Source: Amblyornis subalaris
Taxonomy: Eukaryota; Chordata; Aves; Passeriformes; Ptilonorhynchidae
Direction of reading: 5' to 3'
Length of the DNA stretch: 64,000 nt
NCBI GenBank assembly: GCA_018881555.1
Contig: JACAXG010000091.1
Coordinates: forward strand, 1,508,072-1,572,071
Below the pieces are notes generated by a model, which had not been told where the DNA came from, did no database searches, and saw nothing but the letters and a program-made list of their open reading frames with translations. The position numbers and the translations under genes are program-made. Below, one piece after another: positions 1 through 11,989 of this stretch. Each line of letters opens with the position of its first letter. The stretch's first letter is position 1.

Positions 1-293
1 CAAAGCACTCGGAGGGGGAAAAAGGAGTTGTTATTTTTGATAAATTATGTACGAAGGGAAGGGTAAGGAGTAGCTCAATCTGTCCTTCCTCTCTCAGGAC
101 TTCAACGCGAAAGGAAAACAAGATTTGAAGCTTTTGAGCGCTGAGTGAGTGACAGAGGCAGCACACACGTGCTTTGGGTGCCAGCAGGGTCACTGAGCAT
201 CCTCGGGGACGGGGACACGCCGGCGTGGCAGTTGTTGATTTTATTTCATTTTTTTCCCCAACTCTCTTTTTCCGCGTGTTTCTCTTTCCCTGC

Positions 294-403
294 GTCTTAT
301 TCCAGCGTTGCCTTTTCCCTTGTGCTTTGACCTGCCACTATTTTTAGGCAAACGTCTTATTCCGTTGTTCCCTTTTCCTTGTGCTTTGACCACTGTTTTT
401 AAG
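294..403. repeat. Two-copy 60-bp tandem duplication
   Basis: Two adjacent copies begin with gtcttattcc at 294 and at 354, exactly 60 bases apart. Both continue with a ccttttcc..ttgtgctttgacc block and end in a run of T followed by aagg or aggc. The copies differ by several substitutions and small indels, so the duplication is not recent. It sits in a T- and C-rich stretch (240-400). No gene is visible around it. Confidence 0.8.
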
Positions 404-1210
404 GAATGAAGTCACATGATCACAGGATGGCCAAAGGTGTGGGGAAGGTTTCGGGTGCATCCCTGCGAATGAGCCCCAAGTGCCAGGGGTGTCCCTTCCC
501 AAACCCTCCACCCTCACCTGTGGCACTTGGGGAACGTCTGGGAGTGGCTGCAGGTTGGGGGGATGTGGCAAATCCCAGGAAAAGATTTGGGGCTGGAGAG
601 AAATCCCTAAATCTTCTNTAAAACCGGCTGGAGCAGGAGGGTTTGGAGTCACAGCTCCGAGCAGGATGTGAGAGTCTGGTAGGATGGGGGAAAAGCCTTC
701 TGTGGGATGGAGAACAAGGCAAGGCTGGGGCTGTGGAGGATGAGCCAGGGAATTCTGACTGTGGATGAGCTTTGGGCTGGGAATTGGGCTCGGTGCTGCT
801 GTTCCCGGGAAACCTGACACGCTCCAGCCCCGGAGCTGATGGATGCACAGTGCAGGGTCCTTCAGGGGTGCTCATGGGGGGTGCTCAGTGCTCAGAGCCT
901 GCTGGGGAATCCCAGTCCTGGGGACAGCAGGCTCATCCTCCAGGGTTTCATCCAGGAGGGATCAGAGCTGGCAGGGAAATGGGGTGAAAGTGGCCATAAA
1001 GGAGAGCAGAGAGAGCAAAAATCCAATGCTGGGGTGTTGATCCATTCCTGGAGCTGCAGGAACTGCCAGTGGTGGAGCAAAGGGTTGACACTACAGAGGA
1101 TAAATGGNGGTTCTGCAGCAGGGAACTGAGCTGATGATAGTTGGTGAAGCAGCAAACGAGATGGCACTGCAGAAACCAATAATTCCTAGAACATTCCCTA
1201 AAAATAGCTC
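404..1210. other. Unique GC-rich DNA, nothing recognised
   Basis: Both strands contain overlapping short open frames, but each is interrupted or lacks any family signature. I see no CR1 piece, RNA gene or strong regulatory motif. Ambiguous bases lie at 617 and 1108. Confidence 0.5.
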
Positions 1211-1379
1211 TGCTGCCCAGAGAAGCTGTGGCTGCCCCATCCCTGGAAGTGCCCAAGGCCAGGTTGGACGGGGCTTGGAGCAGCCTGGGATAGTGGGAGG
1301 TGTCCCTGCCCATGGCAGGGGGTGGGACTGNATGGGCTTTGAGGTCCCTCCCAACCCAAACCATTCTGGAATTCTATGA
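1211..1379 (+). mobile_element. CR1 LINE 3' fragment
   Basis: About 170 bases of the CR1 3' end in sense orientation. It runs from the agaagctgtggctgccc block through the tgcccatggcaggggg block to ccaacccaaaccattctgg and a terminal attctatga. It is strongly 5'-truncated and contains no reverse-transcriptase core. One ambiguous base (1331) replaces a single consensus position. Confidence 0.9.
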
Positions 1380-3199
1380 AAATATTTTTGCAAAAAAAAA
1401 AAATCAACCGAATGTAAGGTGTAGGGGAAAGAAGACTCAGTTCCCACGTGTTTAACAGCAAGGACAGTCCTTGTTAAAAGCCCTTTGGGTGCCCAGTCCC
1501 TCCAGCTTGGCCTGGCACACANGGAAGTGCTAAGCAGGAAAACGTGGGCCAAAATGCAGTCCAGGATTTCAGCCACCCCCCTGGGAGTACAAATCCAATT
1601 GCACAGGTGGGAAATGCTCACTGCACCCGTGCTGGTTATGGGCCCTACAGAGATCCAGCCTAAACCTGGATCTGGACAATTCAGTGAGTCTTCACCAACC
1701 TAAAAACCCTCTGAAGGTTTTCAGTGCAGCCTGAGGTTCTGTTCAGGTTGGGATGAGCTGTGGTGCTGGTAAAATCTCTTGTCGAGCACCCAGCTCATGT
1801 GGTTGGTTTGGGGANGCAAGAGAAGAGTGGTTTGGGTGAGTTTTCAAGCAGTTCGAGAAAAATGAGGGGGTTCTTCCTTCTTTCTGAGCCCCTGAAAGAA
1901 TATTATGAGTAGATCAGATCCAGCTCGGGAAAGACGAGGTGGACTGATAGTTGAGTGGTTAAATGAAACTTGATAAAACAATGATGTATTCATGATANAC
2001 AAAAATGGTGATTAATTATAATGGCTGAGAGTTGCTGGCTGAACTATTTTCCAAGTGTTCGTCCAAAGCAAGATGCAGAGGGGTCAGGGGAAGAGACAAA
2101 ACACAGCTCAGCAACCAAATGACTGCTGCAGGGAAGGGAAAAACTGCTTTTATTAAATGATGCTGGCACAAACAAAAACAATTTCCTTCCCCTCTTGACT
2201 TAATTTTCCTCTGCTCGTGTTTTGCATAATGAGCCTGTGGATCCACTGCTGAGTCAGGTCAAACCAAGGGGCACTTTCTCCTTTTCCCTCTCCTGCTCCT
2301 GGCCGTGGAAGGAGCTGTTGAAGCCAATCCACAGGGGGCTGGCCGTGCCCTGAGGGGCTCAGCCAGCACATCCTGGCTGCAGAACCGAGGGGCTCCGGGG
2401 GCTGTTTGGCTCCATTTGCCAGAGGTGGTGCCTGGCCTTGGTTCCCTGGCTCTGCTCTGTGCAGATACAGCTTTGGTCCCTATCCCTGGGTCAGGAAAAA
2501 TCTCTTTAGGGCTCCTCTCCGAGCAGAAGGGATCGTTTGGGAAAACCTCTCTTTGCACTGTGCCTGCCTTCCTCGGATGGCTGGAGTTGTATCCTGCTTT
2601 GTTTCCCTTTCTGTGGGATGGGGGAAGGACTGCTGGGAGTGCTTTGCATCTGCAAGTGAAATATTGTTGAGATTCCTGCAAGATTCCTGCTGTTTTCCCC
2701 TTGATTTCTGTGCCACAGAGACTTCTGCTGACCAGCAGTGACCCTCNTGTGCCTCGTGCCTCTCCCAGGCTGTGCTCCTCGGATAAGCACAGGGATGTTC
2801 CCTGTGTTTAATGTCCTTTGTCTCACTTTCTGCAGCCACATCTGAGCTGCTTGCTGCTGTGGGAGCTCGGATTTGTGCCAAAAAGGGCTCTCAGGGAGTC
2901 ACAATGGAGATCTCTGCAGGAAAGGGGAAGGTTCTTCTGTTTAATAAACCCACCTGGAGGTGCTGGTTCCCATGCCAGAGCTGGGAGAGGCTGCTGAGCA
3001 ACCAGAACCCCACGGATGGACTTCCCCAGGAACAGCAAAGTGGGGAGAAGGGTAATGAGGGGAGGTGAGCACAGGCAGTGAGCCCAGGGCTGTGCCCAGG
3101 CAGCTGCAAACCCTCCAGTCCTGAAAAGGAACCGTGGAAAAGCGGATTTGTGGGGCTGGGGCCACGGTGTCCAGTGTGTCCTTCTCAGCACCTCACCAA
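1380..3199. other. Unique DNA with a small AT-rich block
   Basis: No gene or dispersed repeat is recognised. The AT-rich part at about 1970-2030 carries a TAATTA homeodomain-type core near 2013. The 2250-2680 part is open on both strands but has no recognisable protein. Both translations are low-complexity and lack domain signatures. Confidence 0.4.
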
Positions 3200-3580
3200 G
3201 GAATCATGGAATGGGTTGGGAGGGACCTTAAAGCTCATCCTAATCCACCCCCTGCCCTGGTCAGGGACACCTTCCACTATCCCAGGGTGCTCCAAGCCCC
3301 GTCCAGCCCGGCCANGGACACTCCCAGGGATCCAGGGGCAGCCACAGCTTCTCTGGGAAATCCNTCCCAGCCTCTCCCCACCCTCACAGGGAACAATTCC
3401 TTCCCAATATCCCACCTAACCCTGCCCTCTTCCAGTTTGAAGCCGTTCCCCCTTGTCCTGGCACTCCAGGCCTTTGTCCAAAGTCTCTCTCCATCTTTCT
3501 TGTGGGTCCCTTCAGGCACTGGAAGGGGCAAGTAGGGCTTTCTCTTCTCCAGGCTGGACAATCCCAGTTCTCCCAGTGTT
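3200..3580 (-). mobile_element. CR1 LINE fragment, antisense
   Basis: About 380 bases of CR1 in reverse orientation. The terminal end (gaatcatggaatgggttggg) is at the left, followed by the ccaccccctgccctgg, caccttccactatccc and ttggaca-like blocks and then the more internal tctcttctccaggctgg block. It is 5'-truncated at about 3580. An ambiguous base at 3315 falls where the consensus has ttgg, so it stands for one base. Confidence 0.9.
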
Positions 3581-4917
3581 ACAAAGCCTCAGAGTGATGG
3601 AATTGAGTGTGTGCAGGGACACATCCCAGCTCGGGGGGGGTGGTTCCTCTCCCAGTGCTGTGCTGACCCTCCTGTCCCTCTGCCCTGTCCCCTTCCTGCC
3701 TGGCCCCTGCAAAGCCAGGCTTGTTTGCCAAGCCCAGGAGCAGGGGATAAACAAATTCCTTATGTAACTTCTCAGTTGCCGGGAAATGTGATGACTTTTG
3801 ACTCCCGCTGCCTGACTGGAGTAACGGATTCAGGACAGGGAAGGTGCCTATGGAGATGAGCGGCTTTCCTTCGTGCCAGGACACGGTTGACACTGTGAAT
3901 AAACTGCCAGGGCCGAGATCCGCGCTCGGGGTAAATCGGTGTGACTCTGTGAGCCNGGCTGGAACACTGCTGCTGCTTATTTACCATTGTAAGGTGAATT
4001 GTTACAGCAAACTGCTTAAAGGTCGCTCTTGTAATGCCCTGAGCTGCGGGGCCGGGACGGGCAGGAGCCACCAGCAGCAGCCACAAACGTCCTTTAGGAG
4101 CTGCCTGGGAACCCTGGCAGGTCCATCGGCGACAGATCTCGGCATGAGCAGCATTGCTGGTGCTCCTTCTCCGTGAATTTCCAGGCGCTGCGGATGCGGA
4201 ACTGCCGTTCCTGTTGGGATCAGCCGTGTCCGTGTCCTCAGGTGTGCCTGTCCCGGGACACACGTGGGAACGAAGGACTTTAAAGGGGATTTTCCTGCCT
4301 GGCTGAGCTGCACTTCTCAGCCAGTNCCAGGGCCGCAGTGTGGTGGTCACTAGCACTGCTCCTCGTCCCCTGCCAATCAAAAGGACCATTACAGGGAGGC
4401 GTTTGAGCTGGTGAAGCACCGGGAGAGCAAGGAGATGCTATCTCCATGCGAAACGATTTCATCTTTAAAAGCTCTTTTTGTTTAAATATGCCTCATCTCA
4501 GGGGTGGCTTAAAGTGCATAACAGTCCATGGAACAGTTGTGCATTACGATATTTTTATGTACTGTTTGAAAGATTACAAAGGGAAGGGTTTGCTTGCTTT
4601 AAAACACTTCCCACTAAAAAGCCACACGGCTCCATCCAACACCCGGTGATCGTTATGAATAATAGAAAATTAGGAGTGGAAAGTGCCGGGTGACTTCCTG
4701 ATGTTTTGAAGCTCCCTTGTTCCAGAGCATTTATCCAGGCTGTGAGGGAGGGTTTGGAATTGCTGGCTGGCGTTACTGGTGATGCAGTGATTGTGTCAGA
4801 CGGACATGACGGGAGCAGCACTGGGGAGAAGGGGCTGGGGGTGCTGGGATGAGGAGCTGGANGTGCCCAGAACCCCCCGTGCCCTGGGCTAGTCCCACAG
4901 CTTTGGGGTGACCTAAC
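3581..4917. other. Unique DNA; AT-rich block at 4440-4700
   Basis: No repeat or gene is recognised. The 4440-4700 part is markedly AT-rich within a GC-rich neighbourhood, with TTTAAA, TTAAAA and GAATAATAGAAAATTAGG-type strings and no mobile-element signature. It could be a conserved non-coding element, but that cannot be decided from one sequence. Confidence 0.35.
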
Positions 4918-5249
4918 TGTGNCCTTCCAGGACCTGATTGGAACCTACAAGAAACATGGAGAGAGACTCTTTATAAAGGATGGAGTGACAGAACACAGGG
5001 AATGGCTTCCCACTGCCAGAAGGCAGGGTTGGGTGGGATATTGGGAAGAAATCCTTCCTTGTGAGGGTGGGGAGGCCCTGGCACAGGTTCCCAGAGCAGC
5101 TGTGGCTGCCCCATCCCTGGAAGTGTCCAAGGCCAAGTTGGACGGGGCTTGGAAAACCCTGGGGTAGTGGGAGGTGTCCCTGCCCATGGCAGAGGGTGGC
5201 ACTGGATGAGTTTCCCTTCCAACCCAGACCATTCCAGGATTCCATGATG
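4918..5249 (+). mobile_element. CR1 LINE 3' fragment
   Basis: About 330 bases of CR1 in sense orientation. It begins at the cttccaggacctgattgg block, passes ggatattgggaagaaatcc, gtggggaggccctggcac and gtggctgccccatccctgg, and ends ccaacccagaccattccaggattccatgatg-like at 5249. It is one of the longer sense copies. No catalytic domain is included. Confidence 0.92.
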
Positions 5250-6829
5250 TTCGAGCTGCAAGACACCAGGTAGGAATCAAGGGCACTGTGTTGCTCTCTT
5301 GATGTGAACCTACATGGCACAGGAATCCTTGGATCCNGACAAGCTCTTGGAACATCCTCTCCCTGCTCCGGGGACAAATGTCTGTGTGTGGTGAGCACTC
5401 ATCCTTGCCAAGGGGATTTGCAAGGAGTGATGTTGGATTTCCACTCTGATCCTTGCCTGCTGAGGAGCCCTGAGCAGCCTGCATTTGCTCTGGAGTGAAA
5501 ATCCTCCAGCTGCTCTCCTGCCAGCCCTGTCACACATCCCAGGATGCTGCACCCCTGGAAACAGAAGCATCAGAGCCCCACAGGGTGATGTGAGTGCTGA
5601 GGGAAAACTCCACATTCCTAAAATCCCNGAATATCTGCTCAGTGGGCTGGGCCAGGCGCTGCCAGCAGCTCCTCCAGCAGGTTCCCTCTCCTTCCAATGG
5701 ATTATCCTGGCTTGGCTTGGCCACTGGCCCCCGGCCAAGGAGCTCTGCCTTTGGCCAGGTGAGCTGGTTCGGTGNCGTGGCTCCCGTGGTCCAGCCAGAA
5801 GGTGAATCCATGGGGGAGGAGGTAGCACAGTCCCCCCCAGGAGCTCACACCTGATTTTCAGCGTCATGGAGACGCCTGTTGCTTCCCTGTTTGGTTTTCC
5901 TCAGTGTCCTGCATTTAGGAGACTTCCTAAAATCACAACATTTGTATTTGCACCGAGGTCTGTGCCTGCAGCCGTGGGGACGAGGAGGGTCCGAGGGCTC
6001 AGGCCAGGCTGGGATTTCCTGGGAAGGTTCTGAGGTGTCTGTGCCATCCCTGGTGGTGATGCTCTGGCCTTACCAAGCTCAGATTCTTTGGGAGGAGGGA
6101 ATTCCTGTATTTTAGAAGGCCCCAAGTCCCTGCCCAGCTCTTTTTGCTGCGTGGGTGTGGCAGACCCAAACTGCAACGTNCTGAGCCTAAACAAGCTGTT
6201 CTTTGGCACTGGGTCCTCTCTGTTAAAGAGGAGCTGAAGGATTCCTCAGNAGCAGGGATGATTATCCCATTATCCCACGGCTCCACAAGGCAGGAAAAAG
6301 GGCTGGGCACACTTGAAAGAACGAGTGGAACTTTGGGGAGCTGCGTGGAGCTGCTTAATAAAACTGAGATTGTCTCTTTTCTCCTTTCACTGGGACTCCC
6401 CTGCAGGCTCAGCATGAACAAAAATCGTGGGACAGGCTCGCCGGGCGGGGCCAGGAGGTGGCTGCGCTTTGCAGCCCAATTTATGAGCAAGACACCAAAT
6501 AAACCATGCCCCGTGATATTCGTGCAGCCAGAGGTGGCATTTGGCCACCCAGAGCCAGTTGTTACTCACTGGGAGGACAAATGTGTCTGAGCTCGCTCTT
6601 TAAAGGGAAGTTTTTCATTCTGGAGGGGTTTTGAAATCCTGGCCTGTGTTTTCTGNCCAGGCTGGCTCCTGCATCACCACTGGGCCACCTTGTATTGCAG
6701 TTCATCCCTTTTGGGCTCTCTTTTGGAGAACTGAGCGAGTTGAAGCTCCACCTTTTAATGCAGGCTGCTTGCTGGGTGGGGTTTGCACAGCCAAGCTGCT
6801 TGAAAATAGTAAATCTGAAAAGAAAATCC
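5250..6829. other. Unique DNA, nothing recognised
   Basis: The stretch has mixed base composition and several ambiguous bases (5338, 5628, 5775, 6180, 6250, 6656). Open frames on both strands are interrupted and resemble no family. No CR1 piece, RNA gene or tandem array is seen. Confidence 0.45.
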
Positions 6830-7012
6830 ATTTTTAAAATCATTAAGTGCATTAAAAATGACCTTTACCTGCTGCAAACATAATCCATTAATAATGTGCC
6901 TTGTACTGGACAGATAATGGGGATCTTCCACCCAGGGATTAAAGGATTGTGCAAACTCAGCTGCTGATTTACTGAGGAAATTTATGTTTTGGGAAATCAC
7001 AGGTGCCACCAC
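6830..7012. other. AT-rich candidate conserved non-coding element
   Basis: An AT-rich block holds several transcription-factor-like words close together: TGACCTTT (nuclear-receptor half-site type) near 6860, ATTAATAAT near 6888 and AGATAA (GATA type) near 6911. It contains no repeat signature and no ambiguous bases. The regulatory role is inference from composition and motif crowding only. Confidence 0.25.
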
Positions 7013-7788
7013 AGAGGTGCTGCCACCTGTATTAGGACTTCCGCCTTGTGCCTGTCCCAGATTTCGAAATATGCACCAGTGTCTGTCAGAATGAGTCTGA
7101 AAACTCAGGATCTCTGAGCCAGGGATGGTGACNCAGCAGCTTCTTGATTATTGGCTTTGCATCAGAATAAGATGTGGAGCTCTGAAACCTGGATTGGGCT
7201 CCGTGTGTTCTTGGGAAATCTTCAGGGTGGCTTAAATTCAGGTTTAACTTCTCTTGCTCTCCCATGTTCTGAGGGAAGAAAATCCAACAAGAAATGGGAT
7301 ATATAAACATTTCTATGTATAAACATTTATGGATGTAAACATTTTTAGCTGTCACTGATGGAGTTGGCAGCATGCAAGGCTCAGGCAGCCTTTGGGCTCT
7401 GGTGGGATCCTCTTTGGAAAATCTCAGCTCTTACATTCACACTGGACACGAGGGAACCCCTTGCAGCTCTTGTCCAAAGCAGGAATTAGAAGCTGGTCTG
7501 GAGTTCTCCCTGATACCNTCCAGAGCAGATTCCCTGCTGGGAATGTCACCCAGATTCCCAGGGGACACCGGGGTGACCGTANCCTGAGGATTTTCATTGA
7601 GATTTCTGAGTTAAAATTCCCCTTTTTCCTCGGNCACGCTCCTGGGGTGATCCTGGGAGTGCTGGGAATGCTGTGCCAGCACAGGGATGGAGCCCCTGGC
7701 TCTGTGTGGCTGGGGAGGAGCAGGGATGTGCTGGCATTGTCACCCTCATCCATCTCCCCGTGCTCCAGTCACTGCTGCACGGAGCAGG

Positions 7789-7833
7789 GAAACGTTGGGA
7801 ATGTTCCAGGCAGTGAAACGTTGGGAATGTTCC
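7789..7833. repeat. Duplicated 19-bp word at 26-bp spacing
   Basis: The word gaaacgttgggaatgttcc occurs at 7789-7807 and again, unchanged, at 7815-7833. Each copy contains GGAATGTTCC, which fits the inverted GAAnnTTC arrangement of a heat-shock-factor dimer site. The flanks (7012-8261) are otherwise unique DNA with nothing recognised. Confidence 0.6.
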
Positions 7834-8261
7834 GAGACAAAGCCTCGCACAGCTCCTGGTGCAGCCGGGGAGGCTCCGTGGTGCCTGGGAGGTGTCAGGC
7901 TGATTTATCACTCAGCTCCTGTGGAAAACAGACAATTGTGGTGGCACAGCAGAGCCTTCTCCATGGAAGAACCATCGGATTTTCCAAGGCAGCCCTGGCG
8001 GGGCAGGGGGAGTGGGATCAGAGCTGCCGGGTGCCTCTCACTGGGGGCTCATTCCTGCAGAAAATGCAGGAGGAAACAGCTCTGGCTGCCTTCCCTCTCC
8101 TGGAAATGGAAGGAAGATGAAGTGGAACTAAAGACCAGATCCTCTGAGTAACAGCCTCGTTCGTAGGGCTCACCCAGCGTGGGAAGGTGTCCGAGCCTTG
8201 GGACTGACCCCTTGGGATAGTTGGACACACCTTTTACGGGGTCTGCTATCAACCCCTCGTC

Positions 8262-8410
8262 ATCTGACGGAGTCACCTCCCTGGAGGTGTCCAAAGAACA
8301 CCTGGATGTGGCACTCAGTGCCCTGGGCTGGTGACAAGCTGGGGATTGGGCACAGCTTGGACTCAATGATCCTGGAGGGCTTTTCCAACCGAAATTCTGG
8401 GATTCTGTAG
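8262..8410 (+). mobile_element. Diverged CR1 3' fragment, cttttccaacc type
   Basis: Sense-oriented CR1 of a different 3' subtype from the copy at 1211. A ctggaggtgtccaaagaaca block is followed by gatgtggcactcagtgcc, gcttggactcaatgatcctgg and gcttttccaaccg, ending in attctgggattctg. It is more diverged than the cccttccaaccca-type copies, so probably older. Confidence 0.82.
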
Positions 8411-9932
8411 CATGTGCTGTGACTTTGGTCGGGACAACGGGAGTGTGAGTCCCAAGGACCTTTGCCCGTCGTGTCTCTCCCCCGTCCAAACATGTTTTGG
8501 ATCCCTTGGGAGACCTCAGCCTTCCTAAAGGCAGGAGAGACAAGGAGCAGCTTCAGCCGGGGGGAAGATTGGCTTCCAGGAGCAGGGAATATGGAACAGG
8601 CATTCTGGAGACTGGAGAGAGGGGCCTGGAGGGGGATGCCCAATGCTTTTAGGATGAGAGGAAGAACATAACCCTNTGTCCCAGCAGTTCCTACACGATA
8701 CAGCTGTGTCCCATTGGAGTGCCATGCTTGGNATGTGCTGGCTTTCCTGGGATCAGGGGAGTCTGGACTGACAGGGAACTCCTGGTCTGGTGTTTCTGAG
8801 TCTGGTGTGACATCAACTGAATTTTTTTGCCTTTTCTCCTTTTTGTCTTTCCTTTCTGCTCAGGCTGAGGTGAGAACGTTTGAGTTGGTGCCCGTTTGGT
8901 CCCCTCAGCTGTGCCCACCANGAGTGTCCTGTTTCCACTTCCTGATTTTCCGTGGTGCTCTCTGGGATCTGGAGAGGCACAAATTCAGCTAAGCTCAGCC
9001 CTGGNCTTTCTCCCCTTGGAAAATAAGAGTATTTAGGTTATCAGCTCCTTAGAGATGGACAGGGACCTGCAGCCACCACCAACAGCCAGAGCTGTGCTCT
9101 AGGATTGTGCTTCCAGAGCCTGGACTGTTATCCCATAGGAAACAGTGGGGAAGGGGTTCAGCCACCCCTCGGATGAGCTGGGAGCAGAGCAGGAGGTAAA
9201 TCCAAGAGTTTGGAGGGGTCTCCTGGATTTTCTGTTGCACTCAGCAGGATCTTTGGGTGCCTGAGACTGCAGGGGGAGAGAGAAGAGCATTTATGCTGCT
9301 TTTCCTGCTTCCCAAACATCCAAGCACCAGGTACATGGGAAACCCAGGGTGCATTTATTGTCAGCAGGGATTTCCTAGGCAGCTTAAGCGCTTAAATCCC
9401 ATTAAAATCCAGCAGGAATTGGGCCTTACCGATCTCATTTGTGTCTTTGNAAAAAAAAACCAAACCTTGCATTCCTTCTCTTGAAGGAGTTTTTCCTGTG
9501 GATGGAGCAGGCTGCAGCACCTTGGACTCCGTGTACTCCTCATCTCTGCGTATCACAAGGCACAATTGGGCTGATCCGTGATGCTCCAGCCCATTATCCA
9601 GGAAGGATGGAGCAGGGGNCGAGTCAGGGAAGTGATTATCCCGGGAATGGATGGGGCAATAAACATCTCCCCTGCTCATAACCCAGCAGCTCGGAAGAGC
9701 TACTGCCGGGCTGCTCTGCTGCTGCCGGGCTGCTCTGCTCCGCCAGCGCAATTAGCTGGTGGATTCNATTAAAAAAAAAAACCAGGAAAAGCGGAGTTGG
9801 GCTGTGCTGTAACTCACTGAAGGTGAAACTCACCCCTGTTCTGCAGGGCTGACCGAGGGCTGGGGTTTGTAAGCTTTCCCCCTATTTTTTTTCCAAGGTG
9901 TTTGCAGCACTGACGCGTTCCTTCGGTCCGCC
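8411..9932. other. Unique DNA with A-runs
   Basis: No gene is recognised. Two A-runs (9450-9458 and about 9772-9782) and a T-run near 9885 occur without a repeat body attached that I can identify. A perfect 12-base palindrome, TTAAGCGCTTAA, lies at 9384-9395. Confidence 0.4.
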
Positions 9933-10100
9933 GAGGATCAGGGAATCGCAGGATGGGCTGCGTTGGAAGGGACCTTAAANATNTCCTCATTTCAACCCCC
10001 AGCCACNGGCAGGGATGCCTCCCGCTATCCCAGCGCGCTCCAAACCCCTTCCAACCTAGCCTTGGACACTTCCAGGGGTGAGGCTTCTCCACTCTGGGCA
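9933..10100 (-). mobile_element. CR1 LINE fragment, antisense, degraded
   Basis: Reverse-oriented CR1. The degenerate terminal end (gaatcgcaggatgggctg) is followed by gttggaagggacctta, the scrambled ccacnggcagggatgcc block and ttggacacttccagggg. Three ambiguous bases (9980, 9983, 10007) fall inside it. Confidence 0.85.
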
Positions 10101-10171
10101 GAACTCGGCCTCCAGGAGCACCAGGCTTTGACTTCAGAGGCTCCAGACCTCTTGTGCTGGAAGGCTGTGGA

Positions 10172-10215
10172 TATTATTTGCTATAATTATTTGNTATTAT
10201 TTGCTATAATATTTG
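10172..10215. repeat. AT-rich tandem duplication
   Basis: Two near-identical units built on attatttgctataat lie side by side, separated by an ambiguous base at 10194. The period is about 22-23 bases. The surrounding 10101-11529 is unique DNA without a recognised gene. Confidence 0.6.
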
Positions 10216-11529
10216 GGGATATCATTTGAGCTCTGGAAGAGGTGGCTGCCTGGCGCAGCTGCTGTGCAGAAGGTGTGTGTGTGCAGTGCNTGGTTACCCT
10301 CTGTGCCCAAACACCCTAAACTGCACTCCAGGGGAACCTGAAGCGCTTGAGCTGAATTTAAATTCAGCGTGACTGGAGCAGCCCCCACACCGAAAGTTTG
10401 TCCCAGCACCCTTTAAAATGCAGGTCAGCCTCCCTCCAGTGCGACCTCCCCTCCTGCCTGCTGCATTTTGAGCACTGACACCGGAGTTGCATTCCCAAGA
10501 CTTCCTTCAAAGGCCCGAGGACGGGAAGCCGAATTTTTGTTCTGCTCTTTTGAAGGCTCGAGTGTCTCATGAAATAACATTAGGGCCAGCGAGCGAAAAG
10601 ATTACCATGATCAAAGGTGGCAGAGCCTGTTAGGTTTGGCAAATGCCTGATTTGATTTGGATCTGTGGCCGTGGTCGCACTGCTGCGTGCTCGGAGCCAC
10701 ACACGTCTGAGGGCTCTGCTTCCCCCGGCTCTGTGAGCGATGTGCGCTGGCAGCTTATTGTGAGAGGGCAAAAAAAAACTACCAAAACCCTCTGCAGGCT
10801 TGAGAACTTTCACTTTTTAATGAGTGCTGTCCCAGGTGGGCAGAGTAAGCATGAGCCATGCTGAAGTGTGACTCAAACAGGGGAGTTAAGCACCCCTGGG
10901 TGCTGCCCTTTCCCACAGCCACGAGTGGTCTGTGCTTTGGCACATCAGTTCCTGCCCTGGAATCAAAGGGAGAATTTTAATTAATATCCGACCACATGGA
11001 ATTCATGCCTTTGAGGTGACTGACCAGTTACAGAAGGTCTGTGGGACCCACCAACCATCCTGAGCCTGCCCCAAAGCCAGGCCTCATCAGCTCTCCTGGC
11101 TTTTCTTGTGGCTCTCACGAGGTCGTCACCAGTAGCNCCAGCACAGCCCAGTTTGGCACAGTGCTTATAAACACAATTAATGCAGGAAACCTTTTCCCTT
11201 TGCCCAGGAGGGGATTGGTCATTAAAGCAAGGGAGGAAGAGGCCATGAGGAAGTTTCTGTCACGTGGAAACAGCCAGGTCCACCTCCAGTCCGGGTTCCA
11301 GCCTGGTGATGGATAGAGAATTTCATAAATCTTAAAAGCTCGTAGAGAATAGAAACATTTTGCTCTTTCTTCTGGAAAATGTTTGGCCATAGCTGGTTTT
11401 CTTGGGAAGTGTTTGTTGGTGTTTCTGTCTCCCTCCATCTCCCACCTCGGCAGGCTGGGAGCTGGCCCAGGTATTTCTGCCTGAGACATCTTCCCAGCGC
11501 TGGCTGATTCCCTGGGCACGCCTGGGAGA

Positions 11530-11775
11530 GCAGCAGGGGGAGGAAAAGGTCTCGGGAGAGATGGGATGTGAGAGGAAACAGCAGTCAGTGAGGGAGACAG
11601 GGAGAGGCTTTGCTGTCTTGCACGAGGAATAACGGGAGGGAGCCGAGGGAAAGGAGGGAGCTTGAGACAGAGGGAAAAAAACAGGGAGTGAGAGTGTGAA
11701 AAGGAAGGGAGAGGAAGGTGTGGAGCAGGAAAAAGAGTAAGGAAGCAAAATGGAGTATGGAAGAAAGATGGGCTT
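11530..11775. other. Purine-rich strand-asymmetric tract
   Basis: For about 245 bases the plus strand is dominated by G and A, with many gggag, gagagg and ggaaag words and only isolated pyrimidines. It is not a clean tandem repeat. It may have grown from GGGA-type slippage. Such tracts can form triplex DNA or bind GAGA-type factors. On the minus strand it supports a long but low-complexity open frame rich in Ser, Pro and Phe, which I do not regard as a gene. Confidence 0.55.
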
Positions 11776-11989
11776 GNGACTCCCCTCATTCCTTGTGCAA
11801 GGGACCTTCCTGGGCCATCCCATCCCTCCCCAGGGCCACTGGATCGTGGATTGATGTGTGCTGGAAGCCAGAGGGAGGTGCAGGAGATCTGTGGCCTCCT
11901 TTTCCAGAGCCTCCAGGGTCTCCATCGTCCCCAGAGCACCAAAGGGGTTCTGGCAGGGCCACGGTGNGGCCCTGGCACAGCAAGTGCAG

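Noticed and set aside
7392..8120. Plus-strand open frame of 242 codons
   Set aside because: Interrupted by three ambiguous bases, and it includes the duplicated 19-base word. No recognisable family.
9384..9395. Perfect 12-base palindrome TTAAGCGCTTAA
   Set aside because: A palindrome of this length is not surprising in 64 kb, and nothing around it suggests function.
11115..11978. Minus-strand open frame of 287 codons
   Set aside because: It runs antisense through the purine-rich tract, so its Ser/Pro/Phe-rich translation is a by-product of composition. It contains ambiguous codons and no domain.
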